Shown: positions 63,534-64,000 of the stretch, piece by piece
Layout: the number at the start of each line of letters is the position of its first letter
Position numbering within the stretch: position 1 is the stretch's first letter
Origin: Lineus longissimus
Taxonomy: Eukaryota > Nemertea > Pilidiophora > Heteronemertea > Lineidae
Length of the DNA stretch: 64,000 nt
Direction of reading: 5' to 3'
Assembly (NCBI RefSeq): GCF_910592395.1
Contig: NC_088308.1
Location: 11,919,001-11,983,000, forward strand
Position numbers and translations under genes: made by a program
The notes under the pieces: model-generated
What the model saw: only the letters and a program-made list of their open reading frames with translations
What the model was told of the DNA's origin: nothing
Databases searched by the model: none

Positions 63534-64000
63534 AACCATCCATTCTTTCATGATGTGTCTTTTTATCAGTCACACAAGCACACTTTCACATGTCGCAAGA
63601 AAGCAAAGAAAATTACCATTGAGTAGAGTGAAGGCCATGGTGCACTTGATGGAAAAATCGTTGGTGATAAAATCATCGTTGATTCTTGCCGTTTCAAGTT
63701 CCCAAAATTACCAATGAAGTCAACAATGCTCCTGCTCATCCACCATTCCAGAACGTGATGTCATAAAGTGGCGCCACAACTACCAGAAAATACGCAAATA
63801 TTTGATCAGGCAAACATATCGCGATGACAAGTGCAAGACGACAACACCAGCTTGTGATGCTCTCATGAACCTGTCCTATGATGCCTTCCTATAGTCCATG
63901 AGCTGGAGGGCCAATTGGTATCAGTCAGAGGGACAAAGCCTCATGCTGATTTTCTAATTGCTATATGTCTATATTGAATGAATTGATGTGATAGACTTTT
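63534..64000 (+). pseudogene. Decayed continuation of the Helitron gene to the window end
   Basis: Helitron-like words continue in shifting frames (a HTFTCRKK block at about 63,583), but stops and shifts are frequent. The helicase domain is not reached in this window. Confidence 0.55.

Noticed and set aside
1-64000. tRNA or rRNA genes
   Set aside because: I saw no cloverleaf with A and B boxes and no rRNA-like conserved block on either strand; a dedicated scan would be needed to exclude degraded copies.

Overview
This is animal nuclear DNA made almost entirely of transposable elements nested inside one another. The presence of GT-AG introns, a Ngaro-type tyrosine-recombinase retrotransposon, a Helitron, a mariner element, many foldback MITEs and a Maverick/Polinton-type virus-like element points to a marine invertebrate. 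An echinoderm or similar deuterostome is my guess, made with low confidence.

Layout. 1-8.6 kb is non-coding repeat DNA: two tandem 1.2-kb repeats with (GAC)n tracts, a foldback element with a 9-bp target duplication (3576-4100), and a foldback element carrying a minisatellite (4441-5739). 8.7-14.6 kb holds a frameshifted zinc-finger transposase-like gene and a multi-exon SAM-domain gene (SAMD3-like). 17,760-20,036 is a complete but frameshifted DD41D mariner with 350-bp terminal inverted repeats. 22.3-23.4 kb carries three small exons of a gene whose next intron was hit by a Ngaro retrotransposon, 23,376-51,831 (gag, RT, RNase H, tyrosine recombinase, split direct repeats).

Inside the Ngaro element lies a 20-kb Maverick/Polinton-type element (25,856-46,068) flanked by a 5/6-matching 6-bp target duplication. 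It encodes a protein-primed family B DNA polymerase, a chromodomain integrase, an A32-like packaging ATPase, a candidate double jelly-roll major capsid protein, two penton-like minor capsid proteins, an HNH protein, a zinc-ribbon protein and several membrane proteins. A 1.7-kb foldback element has in turn landed in the 3' end of one penton-like gene. A second non-autonomous element (46,377-47,763) interrupts the Ngaro pol gene. Downstream is a decayed Helitron (51.9-54.5 and 62.3-64.0 kb) with two OTU-like domains, split by a 7.8-kb segment carrying a PHD-finger transposase-like gene.

The most unusual signal is a family of about 22 tiny double-hairpin palindromes, about 29 nt each: stem GGAC-N3-GTCC, a 3-nt spacer, stem GARC-N3-GYTC. 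They are scattered through the Maverick only, in both orientations. They sit in frame inside the polymerase, integrase, HNH and other ORFs, and also at gene ends, where two of them provide stop codons. Their stems change in a compensatory way. In addition, ten of about sixteen Maverick genes start within the hexamer TAAATG, like poxvirus late promoters, and one ORF is a candidate VLTF3-like zinc-ribbon factor. Together these suggest that the element keeps virus-like expression signals.
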